Below are positions 62,147 to 64,000 of a DNA stretch of 64,000 nt, piece after piece. Both the position numbers and the translations under genes were made by a program. The notes below the pieces were generated by a model. It was not told the DNA's origin and searched no databases. It saw only the letters and a program-made list of their open reading frames with translations. How positions within the stretch are numbered: the first letter of the stretch is position 1; the number at the start of each line of letters is the position of its first letter. The stretch lies in assembly GCA_016787265.1 (NCBI GenBank), contig JAEUVF010000005.1, forward strand, positions 186,001 to 250,000, read 5' to 3'. This DNA is from Flavipsychrobacter sp. Lineage in GTDB: Bacteria > Bacteroidota > Bacteroidia > Chitinophagales > Chitinophagaceae.

Positions 62147-64000
62147 TTATTTTAGGAGTCCGTCGAACGTGAAGGATACATAATAAATCGCTCCAATTTG
62201 CGGGGAACCAAAACTTTGATAGATCTGATGGTTCAAAATATTACTACCCCCGATTTTGATGATTCCGTTTGCTTTGGGAAGTTTTTTATTAAACTGTAAA
62301 TCGAGCAGGGAGTAGGCATTGATTCTGCCCGGACGCATTCCATTAAATGTTCCATACCAGTCAAAGGCGTCCTGCCAATGCCAGCTTAACTGGAAACCGT
62401 AGTTGCGATAAACATTCGGGTTACCAAATGTCATATTAGCGCTGTATTCCGGTGTATTGAAGGCAGGTACATTATTCGGATTTGCATCCAGTAAATTGAA
62501 GGATGCCCAGGTGATATTGCCACCAATCTGATAGCCCTTTTCAGCCATATACGTGATTCCTGCTGAAACGCTTTGTGCTGAAACCTTATCAGCTGCGTTC
62601 GTATATAATTGAAATGCACGTACATCACCATTCAGGATATCTGCAGCGGCATCAAAATTGGGAGTTCCATCCGAACCCAACACATTGCTTTCCGGAGCAA
62701 GTACCACCGCGTTTAAAATAAAATTGGTGTAATTGCTGTAATTATAGTTGATGTCCACCAGCAATTTATTTGCATACAAGCCCTTATATCCAACTTCGAA
62801 AGCTTTTTGTTTTTCAGGTTTGATATAAGGCACATCGGATTTAACCAGCAAATGTTTGTTCTCGTTAACTGCCTGCGGAAAAGGAGTTCCATTTGCCATA
62901 GCCGCGCCAAATGCGGCACCAAATGCTCCTACTGATGCAGCGGTAAAGGAATTAGTATAGGCAGGTAATCCTTTGCTGTTGTTAGGTACACCTCCGAGAA
63001 TGGTTATTGGTCCAACATTCAGGTGAATATATTGATCCACCGGCGTTGGATTGCGAAACCCTGTTTGAAAGGAAGCCCTGAAATTATGTGTTTTGGCAGC
63101 GGTAAAAACAGCGGCTATCCGTGGTGTAAAATAACCGTCAAAATTTTCATTTTTGTCGTAGCGAAGAGATGCTGTCAGTTTTAATTTTTCTTCAAAAAGT
63201 TTTTTTCCAGCCTGAACAAATCCTCCAAATTCCTTAATGGTGATTTTTTGGTCTTTGTCCTGGAAGAGACTGCCATTGGTGAACATGTCGTAGTACCTGA
63301 AATTTGCACCCGCCAGTAAATCAAAAACCTGGATGGATTTGGAGAAATCATACTGACTTTCTGCATGATAAAATTTACTGTTACTGAAAACGCCGGATCC
63401 GCTCAATCCATAATTTTTTATTGAAGCATTTTTCGCTTCTTCATACTCAGTGGTGCCTGGTAAAAAACGACCCTGATCAGCAAAAGCCCGGGCTGAAGCA
63501 TGATTTGCCGGGGTTACTCCATTTATGGCCCCATTATATGCGGCCTCGTAGCGATTGAACCAAACATTGTCGGCCTGGTTGGGTTGTACAGAATTTCCAT
63601 CCAGATCGCGAACCCAGGTGCGGTTGATAAACTGACCAAGTGAACGGGTGTTGTAGGAGTCGTGTGAATTTTCTGAAACCACATAACCGCGAACATAAAA
63701 CTGGCTTCCTTTGAGTTCAATACGATGCGTCTGCAGTACGAAATTGTTCAGATCAAACCGGCTGCTCCCGGTATAACTTGCAGTTCCTCTGCCAACATTG
63801 TATTGGTAGATGGCTTCCAGATTATTATTGATGCGATAATGGAGTGCACCATTCAATTTCAAACTGTACACATCATAATTCATCAGATCCTTTTCTTCGT
63901 ATCCTGTTCTTGATACCAGTCCGATACCTTCAATAGTTCGTGAAACTTCATCCCCATATATATTCAGTGCATCGCGACCCGGGTTATTGGGGCCTCTTTG
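62147..64000 (-). CDS. TonB-dependent receptor, 3' part (5' end outside window)
   Basis: The reading frame is open to the window edge: before the internal Met at 63883 it reads ...GRDALNIYGDEVSRTIEG..., typical of the barrel entry of Chitinophagaceae TonB-dependent receptors. The 617 visible residues are beta-barrel: many alternating aromatic strands, LRYDKNENFDGYFTPRIAA and FRASFQTGFRNPTP (the usual strand/turn pair), and a C-terminus ending YYVSFTFDGLLK. Plug and N-terminal domains lie off the right edge. It heads the visible operon with MFS, two AhpD-fold proteins and DUF3179. No SusD gene follows, so it is not a standard glycan transporter. Confidence 0.9.
   Translation of the reverse strand, partial: QRGPNNPGRDALNIYGDEVSRTIEGIGLVSRTGYEEKDLMNYDVYSLKLNGALHYRINNNLEAIYQYNVGRGTASYTGSSRFDLNNFVLQTHRIELKGSQFYVRGYVVSENSHDSYNTRSLGQFINRTWVRDLDGNSVQPNQADNVWFNRYEAAYNGAINGVTPANHASARAFADQGRFLPGTTEYEEAKNASIKNYGLSGSGVFSNSKFYHAESQYDFSKSIQVFDLLAGANFRYYDMFTNGSLFQDKDQKITIKEFGGFVQAGKKLFEEKLKLTASLRYDKNENFDGYFTPRIAAVFTAAKTHNFRASFQTGFRNPTPVDQYIHLNVGPITILGGVPNNSKGLPAYTNSFTAASVGAFGAAFGAAMANGTPFPQAVNENKHLLVKSDVPYIKPEKQKAFEVGYKGLYANKLLVDINYNYSNYTNFILNAVVLAPESNVLGSDGTPNFDAAADILNGDVRAFQLYTNAADKVSAQSVSAGITYMAEKGYQIGGNITWASFNLLDANPNNVPAFNTPEYSANMTFGNPNVYRNYGFQLSWHWQDAFDWYGTFNGMRPGRINAYSLLDLQFNKKLPKANGIIKIGGSNILNHQIYQSFGSPQIGAIYYVSFTFDGLLK

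Noticed and set aside
1..64000. tRNA, rRNA, CRISPR, insertion sequence or prophage
   Set aside because: No transposase, integrase or repeat-spacer pattern and no cloverleaf or rRNA-like sequence was seen; remaining long openings are antisense shadows of the annotated genes.

Overview
The window looks like a chromosome segment from a Bacteroidota species, most likely of the Chitinophagaceae/Chitinophagales type (inference from gene content; no database search was possible). The signs are two SusC/SusD pairs, a FecR anti-sigma factor with an ECF sigma factor, Y_Y_Y-domain sensors, many lipoproteins with [S/A/G]-C lipoboxes, DUF1080 proteins, little Shine-Dalgarno signal, and promoter-like boxes of the Bacteroidota type (-33 TTG, -7 TAnnTTTG). 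I see no rRNA, tRNA, CRISPR array, insertion sequence or prophage. Coding density is very high and no gene-free stretch exceeds 300 bp.

Left part (1-10.8 kb): a polysaccharide utilisation locus read leftwards. It holds SusC, SusD, two PKD-type surface glycan-binding lipoproteins (one with a triplicated binding module) and the first 48 codons of a further lipoprotein cut by the window edge. Divergent from it is a 950-aa membrane sensor that carries its own DNA-binding domain and no kinase. The 180-bp divergent region holds a promoter-like pair for susC and, just upstream, direct and inverted repeats that are good candidate operators.

10.8-29.7 kb: a MocR/PdxR-type regulator with two small membrane proteins, divergent from a TonB-dependent receptor. 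Next come an unknown lipoprotein divergent from an outer-membrane beta-barrel protein; a leftward operon of a HEAT-repeat/double-DUF1080 protein and a Tat-exported Gfo/Idh/MocA oxidoreductase (probable 3-keto-glycoside chemistry) divergent from a GH95-like hydrolase; an M19-type dipeptidase-like hydrolase; an unknown lipoprotein; and a BioF-like PLP enzyme.

29.7-45.6 kb: a second polysaccharide locus. Leftward genes are ECF sigma, FecR, STN-type SusC and SusD. Rightward genes are an FAD-dependent oxidoreductase, a sialate O-acetylesterase-like SGNH hydrolase, a GH20 beta-N-acetylhexosaminidase, then a Y_Y_Y-domain histidine kinase and its NarL-type response regulator. The enzymes suggest O-acetylated amino-sugar glycans as substrate.

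45.6-52.7 kb: a compact rightward cluster of uncharacterised exported proteins (two resembling each other, one OmpA-family lipoprotein, one double-signal fusion) ending in a membrane LytTR regulator and an exported intradiol-dioxygenase/thioredoxin-like fusion. I consider this, together with the 58.6-64 kb operon (TonB receptor, MFS transporter, two tandem AhpD-fold proteins, DUF3179 membrane protein), the best candidates for undescribed systems.

52.7-58.6 kb: an unknown lipoprotein, a DUF1080 protein with a strong terminator, cytochrome bd oxidase genes cydA-cydB, and a NamZ-type (GH171) exo-muramidase. All function names rest on motifs and architecture read by eye.
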